DNA of 64,000 nt, taken from Morella rubra (taxonomy: Eukaryota; Streptophyta; Magnoliopsida; Fagales; Myricaceae). Below, one piece after another: positions 1 to 11,442 of the stretch (within the stretch, counting starts at the first letter, position 1; each line of letters opens with the position of its first letter). The stretch is from the NCBI GenBank assembly GCA_003952965.2, contig CM025853.1, positions 21,313,785 through 21,377,784 on the forward strand, read 5' to 3'. The translations under genes were made by a program, and so were the position numbers. A model generated the notes under the pieces. The model was not told the origin of the DNA. It worked only from the letters and a program-made list of their open reading frames with translations, and searched no databases.

Positions 1-1504
1 ATCTGGAACATATCTAACATCACATAACATTCTAACCACACCATCAAACATTTTAATTATGATATTTCCTATGCTGATGATTTTACAATGTGTGCCATTA
101 CCCATTGTCATAATACTAGAATTAACTGACCTGTAAGTGTCAAACCAATCTCGGTTGGACGTTACGTGAAATGAACATGCTGAGTCCAGAATCCAAGAAT
201 CAATGGGGTGCTCTAAAATAGATGAAAGAGAAAGCATGTCACCATCCATGTCTTCTGAGTCTTCCTCCATTACATTTGCAGATTTTGAGAAAACTTCATT
301 CTCATCGTCTTGAATCTTTTTCTTATTTGGACAATTCCATTTTATGTGCCCTTTCTTAACGCACTCAAAACAAATGATAGGGTTAAATACATTTTGCCCC
401 CCTTATATTTGGTGTCATTTACAATTTGCACCCCGATGTATTATTTTTGAGACATTGGACCCATAAAGTTACACATTTTTTCAATTTGGACCCCGTATCC
501 AAATTGCCTGTCAATTTGGACGAATTCCGTCAAAATTTTTACACATTGCCCCCCTTATCTTTGGGGATATTTACACATTGCCTCTCTTATCTTTGGGAGT
601 GTTTACACATTACACCCCACGTTTTGATGGAATTAGTCTAAATTGATTGGCAATTTGGGTACAGGTCTAAATTGAAAAAATATGTAAGTTAAGGGGTCCA
701 ATGTCTCAAAAACAATACATCGGGTGCAAAGTGTAATGACCCCAAAGATAAGGGGGCAAAGTGTATTTAACCCCAAATGATATCTTTTCAACTCTTGGAC
801 TTCCACCGAGAATTCTTAATATTTGAACCACCCTTGGTTTTGCTCCTTCCACGCCCTTGGTTACCCTTCACAATTAGCCCTTCCCCCTGAGAACTCTCAT
901 AACTGGCTTTCTTCCTCTAATGAAATGCCAACAGGGCCCCTGTGACATCCTCCAACTTCAGGGACTCCTTCCGCCATATTAGAGTAATAACCAAATTCTC
1001 ATAGGTAGTAGAAGCTGGCAGAGAATTCAACAGCATCAACGCCTTGTCTTCGTCTTCAAACTTCACATCAACCCTATCAGATCGCTAACGATTTGATTAA
1101 ACACGTTGATGTGTTGGCTTAGATTTGAGCCCTCCACCATCTTAAGACCAAACAACCGCTGCTTAAGATAGAGTTTGTTCGTCAACGACTTCGACATGTA
1201 CCGGCTTTCCAGTTTCAACCAAACTGCCGCCGGAGATTCTTCGTCCATGACGTGATACATCACATCAACTGCCAAATAAAGTCGGATAGTAGCCACCGCT
1301 TTGGCCTCAATCTCCATCCACTCTGTCTCCTTCATGTCATCTAGCTTCTTCCCGTGTAGAGCCTTCACCATCTCTTGTTGCACCAACAGATCTTTTACCC
1401 TTCGTTGCCACTATCCAAAATTTCCAGTTCCGTCGAACTTCGTCACATCAAATTTAGCAATCAAAGTATTTACCAACATTGCTGAACCTGGAGCTTTGAT
1501 ACCA
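1..1504 (-). mobile_element. Copia-type LTR retrotransposon fossil, 5' internal part (gag to start of pol)
   Basis: Read on the minus strand, 1063-1386 encodes a typical plant Copia gag segment (UBN2-like), about 300-390 a CCHC zinc-knuckle region, and about 1-240 the start of the protease/pre-integrase region, so the element continues beyond the left edge. A tRNA-Met-type primer binding site lies at 1491-1504, two bases inside the LTR boundary at 1507. The element is broken and looks old, with several breaks besides the MITE at 380-773. Family: Ty1/Copia; lineage not resolved. Confidence 0.8.
380..773. mobile_element. Mutator-type MITE with 9-bp target duplication
   Basis: The ends are inverted repeats beginning GGGTTAAATACA (left) and, on the other strand, GGGTTAAATACACTTTGC (right). 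The 9-bp direct repeat CAAATGATA flanks the element exactly at 371-379 and 774-782, the size made by Mutator-like transposases. The 394-bp interior is full of internally palindromic 'ccccaaagataaggggg' type motifs and has no coding capacity. It is inserted in the gag region of the Copia fossil and is therefore younger than it. Confidence 0.9.
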
Positions 1505-1506
1505 AT

Positions 1507-1989
1507 TGTTGTTACTGTGCACACCAATGATGAACCATATACGGAAATTGAAGGGGGAGAGAGAGAGAGAATTGAGACAAAGATTTAACATGGTTCGGCA
1601 ATATGCCCACGTCTACAATAGAGAGCGGCCAAAGATTTTAATATCTTGTGTAATGCTTGGGTTACATCATAGACTGACTATTTATAAGAAACCCCAGGCC
1701 CTGCATCCCTAAAACTATTAGAACTCAAATACCTAGATATCCAATTAGAACTCAAATACTTGGATATCCTAATAGAACTCAAATACTTAGGTATCCTATT
1801 AGATATCCTATTATAACTCAACTACTTGGATATCCTAAAAATAGGAGCCATCTTTATCCAACTTGAGCCAAACTGAGCGACATGAAGGAAATAGTTTTGA
1901 TTCCATGTGAATCTACCAGTTATTTCAAAAACTTAAGCTAATAGAAAAAGATAGATTTTATTATTTGAATTATATTGAGGGGTCCAACA
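1507..1989 (-). repeat. Probable 5' LTR / leader of the Copia fossil
   Basis: The right limit of the internal region is fixed by the primer binding site at 1491-1504, so an LTR should begin at 1507 (plus-strand TG). The far end is uncertain: a TG/CA-type boundary is possible near 1989. Within it, 1719-1845 holds about four imperfect direct repeats of roughly 30 bp (core aactcaaatacttggatatc). The part from about 1861 is shared with 28031-28320. Confidence 0.45.
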
Positions 1990-2099
1990 CGTACAATATT
2001 TAATTAAAATTTTGGGATGAAGTACTACATAGTCAGGTCTCAAACTTAAGATCTTGTCCTTGATACCATCTTGAAATTAAAATAAAGGAGAAAATAATT
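1861..2099 (-). repeat. Dispersed LTR-related repeat, copy 1
   Basis: This stretch aligns in the same order with 28031-28320: a block around 'agattttattatttgaatt', a block around 'aatatttaatt', and a 'taccat' block resembling a tRNA-Met primer site on the minus strand, followed by 'aaataaag'. It is probably the leader/LTR junction of a short LTR-type repeat. I could not define its ends. Confidence 0.5.
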
Positions 2100-2119
2100 T
2101 ATACCCTGGACGCAATGAC

Positions 2120-3625
2120 CATTCTGTTACTTAATTCTCACAAGCCATATATCATATTGACAAATTCAAGTTCCTATTATTTTATTTTTCAAAGCTTTTT
2201 TATTTTCTCTTATTCAGTTTTGCCCCTTGTGAGAACCGTGTGGCATGGCTCGTGAAAAACAAATAGAGGTCTTTCTGTCATTTGTGTGGTTTCTAGAAGG
2301 GAGTTATAAAGTGTTTGCTGATCGGGTCTCTTAAGGTGAACGTGGGGCTGCCTTAAGGGTATTCTTGCCATTTACCAGTGTTTCTAGAAGATTGAGAAGG
2401 TGCTGGAGTTTGTAGAGGGGTGGACGCATGAAAGAAAAGAACAAAAAAAACAGAATAGGGATTTTCGAGTACTACACGCAGATCTGAGTTTTACCCACAC
2501 ACTTCGTCCTTCTCTAAAAACAGAAAGATTTCTCCAAGATTGAATAGCGTCAAAATTGAGTCGCTCCAAGATTTCGTTTGATTGCTTGATCTACGTCTTG
2601 ATGACTAGTTGCTGATTTTCGTGAAGGCCTCATTTGATGAAGATGGGGTATCTTACGAGAGTATAGATACGATCATCGTGTTCCCCATATTGCTTCTACA
2701 AAGTTGAAGATTCAGAGGTTCTAAATATTGTTGGCTGAAGGTTTCAGCCGTGGCCATTGGTTGCACAAGGTTTGTGCGGGAAGATCAATAGTCGTTCGAG
2801 ATCGAGGTTTCCGTTTGGACTTAGAGGTTCTACGTCCATTTGAGATTTGATTTACGGTAAATCGGATTTGATTCAAAGTGTTTGATAGGCTAGGTTAGTC
2901 GCTTTAATAGATCACTCTGTAATCAATTGGAAACTAGTGGATTCGAACGGCCTATGGGCCCGGTGATTTTTTCTCCTTAAGGACGTTCCTTAGGGAGTTT
3001 CTCTTCGTAACCATTCTCGGTATTATGTGTCTATTATTATTCTTAATTTGTTTCGTTTATTCACTTACTAACCAAGTTTGTTCTTTGAGTTGTGAGACTA
3101 TATTCTTGAGCCTTGACAACCTTCATTCACAGATCTGGTTGGTACGTTAAGAATTAAGATTCTGGTTATTGATAAGATTGTTCAATTGATTGCGTTTCAA
3201 TTGTTTTTGTGAATCTGGAAATTACTGGTTCTACGAGTTAAAGTTTCTTCAGAGTTTCTTACAGTTAGTTCAGTATACCCTGTTTTACAGATTCATGTGT
3301 AATTGTTTTACTGTTCATATATTCATATATGATTGTTAATTAGGACTTGAATATTGTAAGAATTATATTTGGGTTGTTATTTCAAAGAATAGGTTTTAAG
3401 TTTTAAATAGAAATAGTTAATTGATAAATTTTTAAAAAATACCTATTCACCCCCCTCTAGATATATTCCGCATAAGTTGGGTCTAAATTAGGTTTTTCAC
3501 CCCATTGTTTCAAATTTTTGCTCGTGCCCTTAACCCTTGTACTCATCATTACCAATAAATTATAGAAAAGTCCGCCAGGAAAGCTAAATCAATAAGTGGG
3601 AATATATCATTAGTTCTTATTGGGT
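2120..3625 (-). repeat. Inverted copy of the defensin-5 upstream region, split by the solo LTR
   Basis: 2120-2225 and 3505-3625 together match the reverse complement of 63300-63480; shared landmarks are 'ttttctcttattcagttt', 'cccttaacccttgtactcat' and 'aataagtgggaatata'. The orientation implies a minus-strand defensin copy once lay to the left of 2100. The Copia fossil now occupies that place and no exon remains. Confidence 0.65.
2228..3499 (+). mobile_element. Solo LTR (Copia-like)
   Basis: The 1272-bp block starts TG, ends CA, and is flanked by near-identical 5-bp repeats (2223-2227 and 3500-3504). The end region carries 'ttcacccccctctag', a signature seen close to the 3' end of many plant Copia LTRs and also present, inverted, in the solo LTR at 38949-40319. 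No internal region or primer site follows. The flanks on both sides match the inverted sequence at 63300-63480, which lacks this block and so acts as an empty site. Confidence 0.7.
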
Positions 3626-5547
3626 AGATACCGTAGCACGACTGTCATTTCCTACTCATCAACGTCCACACATATTTACTACGCGTTCGGATGATATATT
3701 CCGTGACAATTTTTTTATTGTCAAAAAACGTGACAATGTCATCACATATTTTATCAACGTCCGGACATTATATTCCGTGACAAGTTTTTTTTAGTTACAA
3801 AATGAGTATCCGTCCAAATATGCTTTTAGAGGATTGCGCAAGGTATTCAATGACCAACCACACAGGTTCATCATGTAATGGATAACGTTCGAACAGATCA
3901 TGGAAATAGATATAAATAACAAAGGCATGACGGATTTGATCCGTTACGCAAAATGAAACGCGTACAAACATTTAGATTCTCTATTCAGACAGTTTCGTTT
4001 AAGGAAACTCGCAAACCGTCTGTCAAAATCTTCTTACACGCTTACAGTAACAATCCGACTGGCAAAAAATTTTTGACACCCAAAACCGAGTAATGAATGT
4101 GACGATTTTGGTTATTTGAAACTCTTTTTGAGTTTGTGAAGGATACCCCATACATCTATATGTTCGAAAAATTCAAGTTAGTAAGTTTTGAACCAGAGTT
4201 TGAATTTCAATATTATATAAATCCTCATTTAGAAAAAGAAACAAGTGGTTATATATGTAGAATTCTTTATCATTTGGACAAATATGAGGGCATAAACTTC
4301 TTCGTCCGTTGCAGGCCGAGAGGTTGCTAACGGCACCTCGAATTCCACTCCAGCCCCTGCGAACGGCGTCGGTTAGAAAGTGCCTGCAGAGGTGTAGTAC
4401 ACTCAGGAACTTCTAATAAGATGGTAGTCGGGCAAGTGGATGGAGTAGATCATGGAGGTTGTTGGTGCATATATATTCTCATACAATCTAGCAAAGGAAA
4501 AAAAATCATTACAGATTACATACAAGAAGACTGGATCATAAGAATCACGCGATGGAAGAGGGGGATATATAATACGAGTAAAAGCTCCTCCGACCAACCC
4601 GAGAAACGGTGCATAGAAGGGAGGTGGCCGTCTGATAAGGTCCCACTCAAGAGTGTTACTTCAATTGCAGAAAATATAGCTAAACTTCTCTTCGGGTGAG
4701 AATGTACCCCAAAATCAGATAATTTTTGTTTGCTGACCTTCAACGTCAACGTACATTCCCATTTAAATTACATTAGCAACAACCTGTCCTAAAAACTAGA
4801 CCACCAGTCTCTCCTAAAGGCTTGCAATAATTCAAATAAACAGCATTAACAACTACTACTGATTGTTATTGGAGTCTACCTACTACACAAGTAAACTAAA
4901 TCAAGGAAATAGACCAGGTCATCTCCTTGTCGCTAGCTCCCACTTTGACCTCCAACTTATTCTTAATAAGGTGAGTTTGACGCAACCTATCAATCCTCAA
5001 GCATAGAGAAAGAGAGTTCTATAGAGAAAACAGAGCTTGCTTTTTTTAGTGTTCTTGGGGAGTTGTTCGTCTGCAATTATGGAGTTACTTTGGATTCCCA
5101 CGAAAGTCATGTTTAGACAAGATATATATATATAGAGAGAGAGACTATACGAGTATGTACTTAACTGGGTTAATTAGTCGAACTCTAATCAAAAGAAGAG
5201 ATAACCCTAAATTTCGAATAATTCTTACGTGTCAATATATCTTGCTATCTATAAACTCTATTTAAACATGGACCAACCTCGAATAGAGGAGATTGACCCT
5301 TTAATTCGCCATAATATTTTGGAAAATGTACATTGGTGAATGAAAGACGAGGAAACTTGAAATTCGTTTATCGGAAGAACAAATATGACCACAAAGCATG
5401 ACCCAAATGAAGATCTTTATGATACATCAATATATAAGAGCTACATGGAGTCTGCTATTCACTATCCTTATATAGTTATAGGGGCTAAAAATGCTTTCCT
5501 AATTACAACCCATATATGTTGGTGCAAATGACTTCTGCATATATTGA
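3626..5547. other. No gene recognised; degraded CACTA-like and other repeat debris
   Basis: About 3640-4120 carries repeated 'ccgtgacaa' and 'cgtccggac'-like motifs that resemble subterminal regions of the CACTA elements elsewhere in the window, but no terminus. 4300-4440 resembles 55385-55520 and 59625-59750 (block 'gaaagtgcctg'). The rest (about 4500-5547) shows no convincing coding region or family. Confidence 0.4.
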
Positions 5548-5741
5548 TCAACATCTGACGAAGCAGTAGCACTTAGAACTGAATGACTTCCAGGAAGGGA
5601 ACCTACATGCCCCATACTCTGCACCCTCTAATCTCTGACATTTCTCGTTGCAGCGTTTCTCGCTCCGACAGGTTTTGTGCCAATTTTCGCTGAGACGTTG
5701 GCATACAGCTTGTTGGCACGCGATGGTTCCTATTTCAATAA

Positions 5742-5778
<37 letters not shown>

Positions 5779-6035
5779 TTTGATTAGATACAATTGCGCA
5801 ATTTTTATTACTTCAATTAATACAAGAGACTACATATCCTCTCGAAGTTTAAGATGTAATATTCTATCATATATCCATATTAAATTTTCGAAAGTACAGC
5901 TTAAGATTTTAATTAAAACATTCACCATTATTAATTATTTATTTGATTTACTAAAATAACATGCGAAAAATGATAATTTGGTAAATGTGGAAAATGCATG
6001 CGGAGAAGGTAAAATCTCACACACACACGCACACA

Positions 6036-6073
<38 letters not shown>

Positions 6074-6312
6074 GTGTGTGTGTGTGTATCTGGTGTGAAA
6101 TAAAGGTTAGGACATAAAGATATAATTCGTTTAGTACGTAGAGCAAGACTTATGACAGAAATTAATTAATTTTGAGTTTGAGAAATATTTACAGAGCCCT
6201 AGTATACTGCAGTACGTAAAATCATAAAACCAAGCTACTCACCTGCAGTTGAAGTGAGAATGAAGAGAATGAAGATAGGAACCATGCAAACATATTGGAG
6301 AGACTTAGCCAT
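5548..6312 (-). CDS. Plant defensin (gene 1), two exons
   Basis: Secreted antimicrobial-type peptide of the plant defensin family (Rs-AFP-like). Exon 1 (6312-6243) encodes a 23-residue hydrophobic signal peptide beginning MAKSLQYVCM. The intron is 6242-5730 (GTGAGT...AG, phase 1). Exon 2 (5729-5548) encodes about 59 residues. The core spacing is C-x10-C-x5-C-x3-C-x10-C-x11-C-x-C-x3-C, the eight-cysteine defensin pattern with a GAC gamma-core and a longer C5-C6 loop than classic members. A ninth cysteine lies five residues before C1 (TIAC). The start chosen matches all paralogues; an upstream ATG of the leader is out of frame here. TATA box and conserved promoter block are present (6363-6448). 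The intron contains two TA-type microsatellites. All splice sites are canonical and no break was seen. Known of the family: extracellular, binds fungal membranes or sphingolipids. Function of this member is inferred. Confidence 0.9.
5748..5775. repeat. (TA)n microsatellite in defensin 1 intron
   Basis: About 14 uninterrupted TA units just upstream (on the minus strand) of the intron 3' splice site; probably length-polymorphic and close enough to lie within the polypyrimidine/branch region. Confidence 0.95.
6018..6089. repeat. Compound (CA)n(TA)n(TG)n microsatellite, self-complementary
   Basis: A CA run (with one CG), then about 16 TA units, then a TG run, all inside the defensin 1 intron. 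The CA and TG arms are mutually complementary, so the whole tract can fold into one hairpin. Confidence 0.9.
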
Positions 6313-6362
6313 ATATACGATCCAGCACGCTGATCATGCCAAAGAAGAACAAAGGTTGTGGG

Positions 6363-6448
6363 TATTTATAGGATGACAATTACCTCACTCCATGCCTAAT
6401 TTGCTACAAAAATAGAAGCTGCAGGCTAGGGTTGCATAAAAGCAGGCA
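6363..6448 (-). promoter_or_regulatory. Defensin 1 core promoter: TATA box and conserved upstream block
   Basis: TATAAATA (6370-6363, minus) lies about 50 bp before the ATG. Upstream are two blocks also present before defensins 3 and 4: 'aggcatggagtgag' (6371-6399 region) and 'gcctgcttttat..caaccc' (6421-6447). Their conservation among duplicated but otherwise diverged flanks suggests regulatory sites. Confidence 0.7.
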
Positions 6449-7206
6449 TTACCATTAGCTACTCAGCTTTTTTAAGTAGATTTTAGCCCATAAAAGTAGG
6501 AATAGCAAAATCCATTTGCGTTAGAAAATGGAGGAATCTGTATACGTTTGTCCCGTTTTGTTAAAGGAATAAAGTCGAAGCAACAGGAAGAATCATGCAC
6601 CCTATTATGATACAATATTGGTTCTAAAGTAAAAAATGATAGCTTATTTCTTAATTTCAATTAATGTGCTATAAATCTGGCCTCTAATACATAAAAAAGG
6701 ATATTATCTTATTCTTAACTATAGAGCTGCATCAATTAATTACCAACACCAATATGCTGTTACTATTTGGAGCGATTTCTTCCTCAATCCTCGTGGATGT
6801 AATTAAGCATGGTTTTATGTATTGTGTCCAAAACTTCATCAACTATTTCACTTTCTATAGCTTCTTCCTCGCTGTCGGATCATAAAACCTCTCGACTCTT
6901 TTAGTTCACAATCTTGTAAGTGCAAGCTAGGTTTTAGTTCATTTCACGTTGACAATGAAAAAGCTAGTTCCATTTGCGCTTTAATTTTAAAAGAACTAGT
7001 CAAGTTTACTCTTGAAGCTCCTTAAAAATTATTATAAGGCTCACTTCAACCTAATAAGATTTCATTATTCAACTCATCTCTCGTTCCTTCTCTTCAAACA
7101 CGTCTTCGTGTGGGATTCGAATCACATTCACTTAATGTAATTCCTAATGAGGAGAATAAACTCATTTTTGTAACTTGTAAGATTCAAGGTCACACGTTCA
7201 ATCTAT
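6449..7206. other. Defensin 1 upstream spacer, nothing recognised
   Basis: AT-rich intergenic sequence between the promoter block and the left end of CACTA-A; no coding region, repeat or RNA gene recognised. Confidence 0.5.
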
Positions 7207-8429
7207 CACTACAAGAAAAATGACATTAGGTGTCAAAATTTCAGGTGTCAAAACAAAATTTTGTCACAAAATCATACCATTCTTTGTCAAAATATAAATT
7301 TCATTACGCAAGGTGTGCCAGGAAATACAAAAACTTCCGGACGGCCTTAAAACCAATCCGCACAATATTTATTGGTGACGAAAGGCAAAACGTCACAAAT
7401 TTGTGACTAGACACATTCATCAGGAATCTGCGAACCCATTCGAATAGTTTGTGAACATGTGCCCACAAAATTTGGGTGACAAAACACAGTTGTCACCCAT
7501 AAATGACGCAGGTCAAATCTTCATAAAAGTTACAATACCGTTCGCACGATCTGATCATTCCGTCCGAGCAGCTAGGACAATCCACGCATGATTGACACGT
7601 GTCTATTTCAGACGACTGTGGAGAACAGTTGTTTGCGTCTGCACAGTTATCTTCCGTTAGGATGTGTATGCCTACAATTTCAGTGATTGGTGGTACTCCA
7701 CATTGCATGTTCTAGACGTCTGCCCCCCACCCATAGCTGTCCGCACTGGCTCATACCATCCAAACGCCATCATTTCCAAAAGATTTTCCTAACGTTTCAC
7801 AATTTACAATTTAATGCATGGGAATTTGATTGGTCCACGTGGAAAACCTGACCACTCGCACGGTTGTAATGGGCCGTCCGAACGGTGTGGATGGATTTTA
7901 AAGATGAACAAAAGCCATTTAAATGGCATTTTACACCGGTAATTTTACGTTTTCTCTCCTTTCTCACAAAGGTACATTCATATTTTTCGTCCAAACTCTT
8001 GCTCTTCAGTCCTATTTCGTGGAGTTCTTTCTATCCAATTACATTTCTCATGTTTTTATTTCATTTTTTCGTTTAAAAATCGTGCTTTTGACCTTATTTA
8101 AGTACAAAATTTCATATTAGATTTCTGGCCACCACAGATGTATGATGGCCGATTTTTGTATTGATATGGATTGCCTAATGTTGTAGGATTGTTTAGGCTA
8201 TAATTTTGTAATATTTGGTGTTGGTTTGGGGTAGTTTTTGGAGGTGGGGGAGAAGCCGGCCATGACTGAGTGACTCGGTCTTCTTCCCCACGACACGTGA
8301 GGATGGTTGTAACCGTCTGGACAGATTGTTTAAAATTTTCTACTGTTAGTTTTTTGGAAATGTAGTAATTTTAAAACGGTCATGCAGATGTCTTGTGTGT
8401 GACGTGCGGGCGGCGTTGGCTTTATACAC

Positions 8430-9010
8430 CATCGTTTAGTTCAAGATATATACCTGTGTTTATGTGTTTTAAACTACGTTATTTTTTGTTAGACATTCGA
8501 ACTGCTTCTATTTGCGTGTGGAAGTTGTTCAATTATATGCTATTGTTTATTTTAGGATATATACACATATTAAGAGTTTATTGTTTAGGAGTTTTTTTGT
8601 TGCGGACGGTTTTCCTAACGTGCGCACGTTTGTTCACTAAAACAAGGTCGTTATATTAGCCGTTTGGACGGCTTATTTGTGCGTCCAGACATTGATTTGT
8701 TATACGCTGTCATTTTGTTTATGATATATAAACATGTTAAAAAATTAATTTTTAGGAGTATTTTTGTTGCGGACAGTTATCTGAGCAGGCTCACATATAT
8801 TAACTAAAACTAGGTTGTTTCATTAGATGTTCGGATGACTTCTATTTGTGTGCGAACGTCTGCGGAATTATACACTACCGTTTTGTGTACGATATATACA
8901 CATGTTAAAAATTTTTCTTTTAAGAATTATTTTTGTTGCGGACGGTTATGCTTGCATGCACGTGTTTGTTCCCTAAAACTTGGTCATTTTATGCTACATT
9001 TGGACAGCTA
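8430..9010. repeat. About 168-bp tandem repeat, three or more copies, in CACTA-A
   Basis: The marker 'gttgcggac' recurs at 8599, 8766 and 8935 (spacing 167 and 169), each followed by an 'actaaaac..ggt' block and preceded by 'gatatata.acat.tt'. Each unit contains one TCGGAC/TTCGAAC-like motif, so the array multiplies putative binding sites. Confidence 0.8.
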
Positions 9011-9117
9011 AGAAGCATTCGGACGCTTGTTTGGATTAGACGACATTGTTTTATATGTCGTGCGAATGGTGTTACTGGCAGTTTATTTGTTTTTGCCATT
9101 TTTTAAAGATTAAGAAA

Positions 9118-10260
9118 TGCCTAAATGCCAGCGTTCGTCATCTACCTCGTTTTCCTAAAGCTCCACGCAGCATGATCCTCAGAGTCAGGAGGATTATATG
9201 ACGCAGGAGGAGCAGCAGCGAGCTTAGATACTCAATCGATCGGTTATCGTAGAGCGTGAGGTCGCAATTGTTGACTTCGAGAAGATGAAGTATATGGGCA
9301 GGAGTATCGACGATATTATGGATGACCAAGATTGGATCGGATATCTAAAGAGAGATCGCGTAGCATCTGTAAATTTGGTCCGGGAGTTTTATGTAGCACT
9401 GTTCGATGTTACTGATATTGATGCACCGATATGGACTGTCACCGTACACGGAGTAACCTTTTAGTTGTCAGCAGACATCCTAGCCGCATTTAAGGGGATG
9501 CAGAGGCCTATTGGAGATACCCCGTAGTGGAGATGGGAAACAAGCCAAATGTGGAAGACATCTTTCGTACATTCATGAGCCAAGATGTGGTGGGCGTCGA
9601 ATCCTTCATAAGATAGAAGTACATGCTTCCATTCTGGCATATTTTGTACTTCATCTTCAGCTACAACATCAAGCCAATGACTCACACGACATAGTGTCCT
9701 GTAGAGAGATGTGAGCTAATGCTGTCTGTGGCTAGAGGATGTATTGTGGATTTTCCGTTGTACATCTTCTTGACTTTTCAATCTGAAGCAAAGATTAATT
9801 CTACTGCTGCATTTCTGTAGAGTCTACTCCTGACGTACTTCCTCCATAGTACGAGCTGCACGGATAGTCTGGAAGAGAAAAAGAAGGTGCCTCTCTGTCC
9901 AATATGTTGGAGACAACAGCTACTGCGAGCTCTAGATCCCGGAGAGCCGCAACCAATGGAGAAGTCCCCTCATCATGCGCAAGAGGAGTGACCAGCCTGG
10001 GTCGATGCTTGGATGACAGACCTAAAGGGGATGGTTGAGGTTGTTATTTTGCTGACGCATTAGTTGTGCATCAACTTGGGGCCCCATGTGACCTCCATGG
10101 AGACTCAGATGACGGGATTGCAGCAATTTCTCAGTACCACTCCAGGCACCTTGTGTGTGATGTCGAGGAGGTTGGGCGCCATTGAGGATCAGTTCGGGAA
10201 GATGAGCAAGTCCATTGGGAACAGATCCATTGAGCCTGCTCCGCAGCATGATTATAACTT
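9118..10260 (+). pseudogene. Plant-transposon-protein-like gene, copy 1 (degraded)
   Basis: Starting at an ATG at 9118, the translation reads MPKCQRSSS and then a recognisable stretch around 9260-9510 (VNLVREFYVALFDVTDIDAP, then a TVTVHGVTF block) typical of the 'putative plant transposon protein' domain found in many plant genomes. 10040-10250 encodes a short coiled-coil-prone tail. Several stops and frame changes interrupt it (for example right after TVTVHGVTF), so it is not translatable as one protein. Function of the family is unknown to me; here it is cargo of CACTA-A. Confidence 0.5.
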
Positions 10261-10683
10261 TCTTTATATTTTTATTTCACATTATGCTTTTTGGATATTT
10301 ATGTTTGTCGTGGATATGTATTTTAGGTTTGTATTTTGAATATTTACGTTGATTTTCTTTTATGATGTTTATTATGCATCTGTTTTTATTATGGTTTAAT
10401 ATTTACCTTTGACAGTTTGGATATGTTGACACTTCAAATATAATGTTCACAATCTGTTACTTAAAATATTATTAACTATAACACTTAGAATCTTATGTTA
10501 AAATTTAAGATGAAATACATAAGTAATTAATTTATAAGAAATGAATAATTAATAAATGTAGTTGTCGAACGCACTGTAATTCCGGAATTGTCCAAGTTGT
10601 GGACATTTTGGGATTAATAAATGTACATAAATATTCTGGTCATTGATCGGTTTTTGTTGATATTTGGACTTTTTTTCTTAGGT

Positions 10684-11083
10684 TGGTCATGGATCACTCC
10701 AGGAAAAGTATCACCAAGGTTGGAGCACAGACAGAGCGACCAGCTTGGGCGAACACTATGGTACTTGAGCTGAAAGAGAGTATCCGAATGATAGTGGAGC
10801 TGACACATATGTTGTGCAGGGATCTATATACCAGCTTGACCATTCTGAAGAATAATTTTACTCTGACGGAGGGCGATCTGAGAGAGGAGGTGATTGCTAT
10901 GCGAATGGAACTGACTTATGTGACAGAACATGTGTCCAATTGTGCTAGTCTCTCAGTACTATTCTGATACAACTCCGGACACTCATCAAATGGGTGGATA
11001 GTATGGAGGAGCAGTTGGAGCAAGTTCTTGATGTCATCAGACAAGATCTCGATGAGCTAGCTTGTCGTCGTTATTTAGACTAG
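10684..11083 (+). pseudogene. Coiled-coil protein gene fragment in CACTA-A (MDHSR-type)
   Basis: An open stretch beginning MVMDHSRKSITKVG (10683-10967) continues in another frame as a heptad-like segment to a stop near 11081. It is clearly homologous to 34740-35089 in the truncated CACTA at 33763, sharing landmarks such as 'ctgacacatatgttgtgca' and 'gatagtatggaggagcag'. It may be the C-terminal half of the plant-transposon-protein-like gene; a similar MDHS start occurs on the minus strand near 53390. One frame change separates the two halves. Confidence 0.5.
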
Positions 11084-11442
11084 TCTCTGACTACACGGTG
11101 CATGTAGCAATCTTGTTCGAACGGAACTATTTTACCTTTTCGAAAGTTTTTCTGTTCTATTAAGGTATATTCCACTCGATGCTTAGTTTTATATCTATTC
11201 AATAATTTATACTCCATTTGATATATTATTTTCCGTTACATGTTCATTCGATGGTTAGATATTATTGTCCATTCTATATCCGTTAGATTCTTAGTTTCTT
11301 TACACGTTCGAACTTTTATATTTCATTTGATGTTTCTGATTTCTATCCTATAACCGTTCGAACAGTGCACTTAATTCGTTCTAAGTTTTTTTAATAGTTC
11401 TAATGTAACTTTTTTTTTTTTCCTTTTTCAGATTAATTTAAA

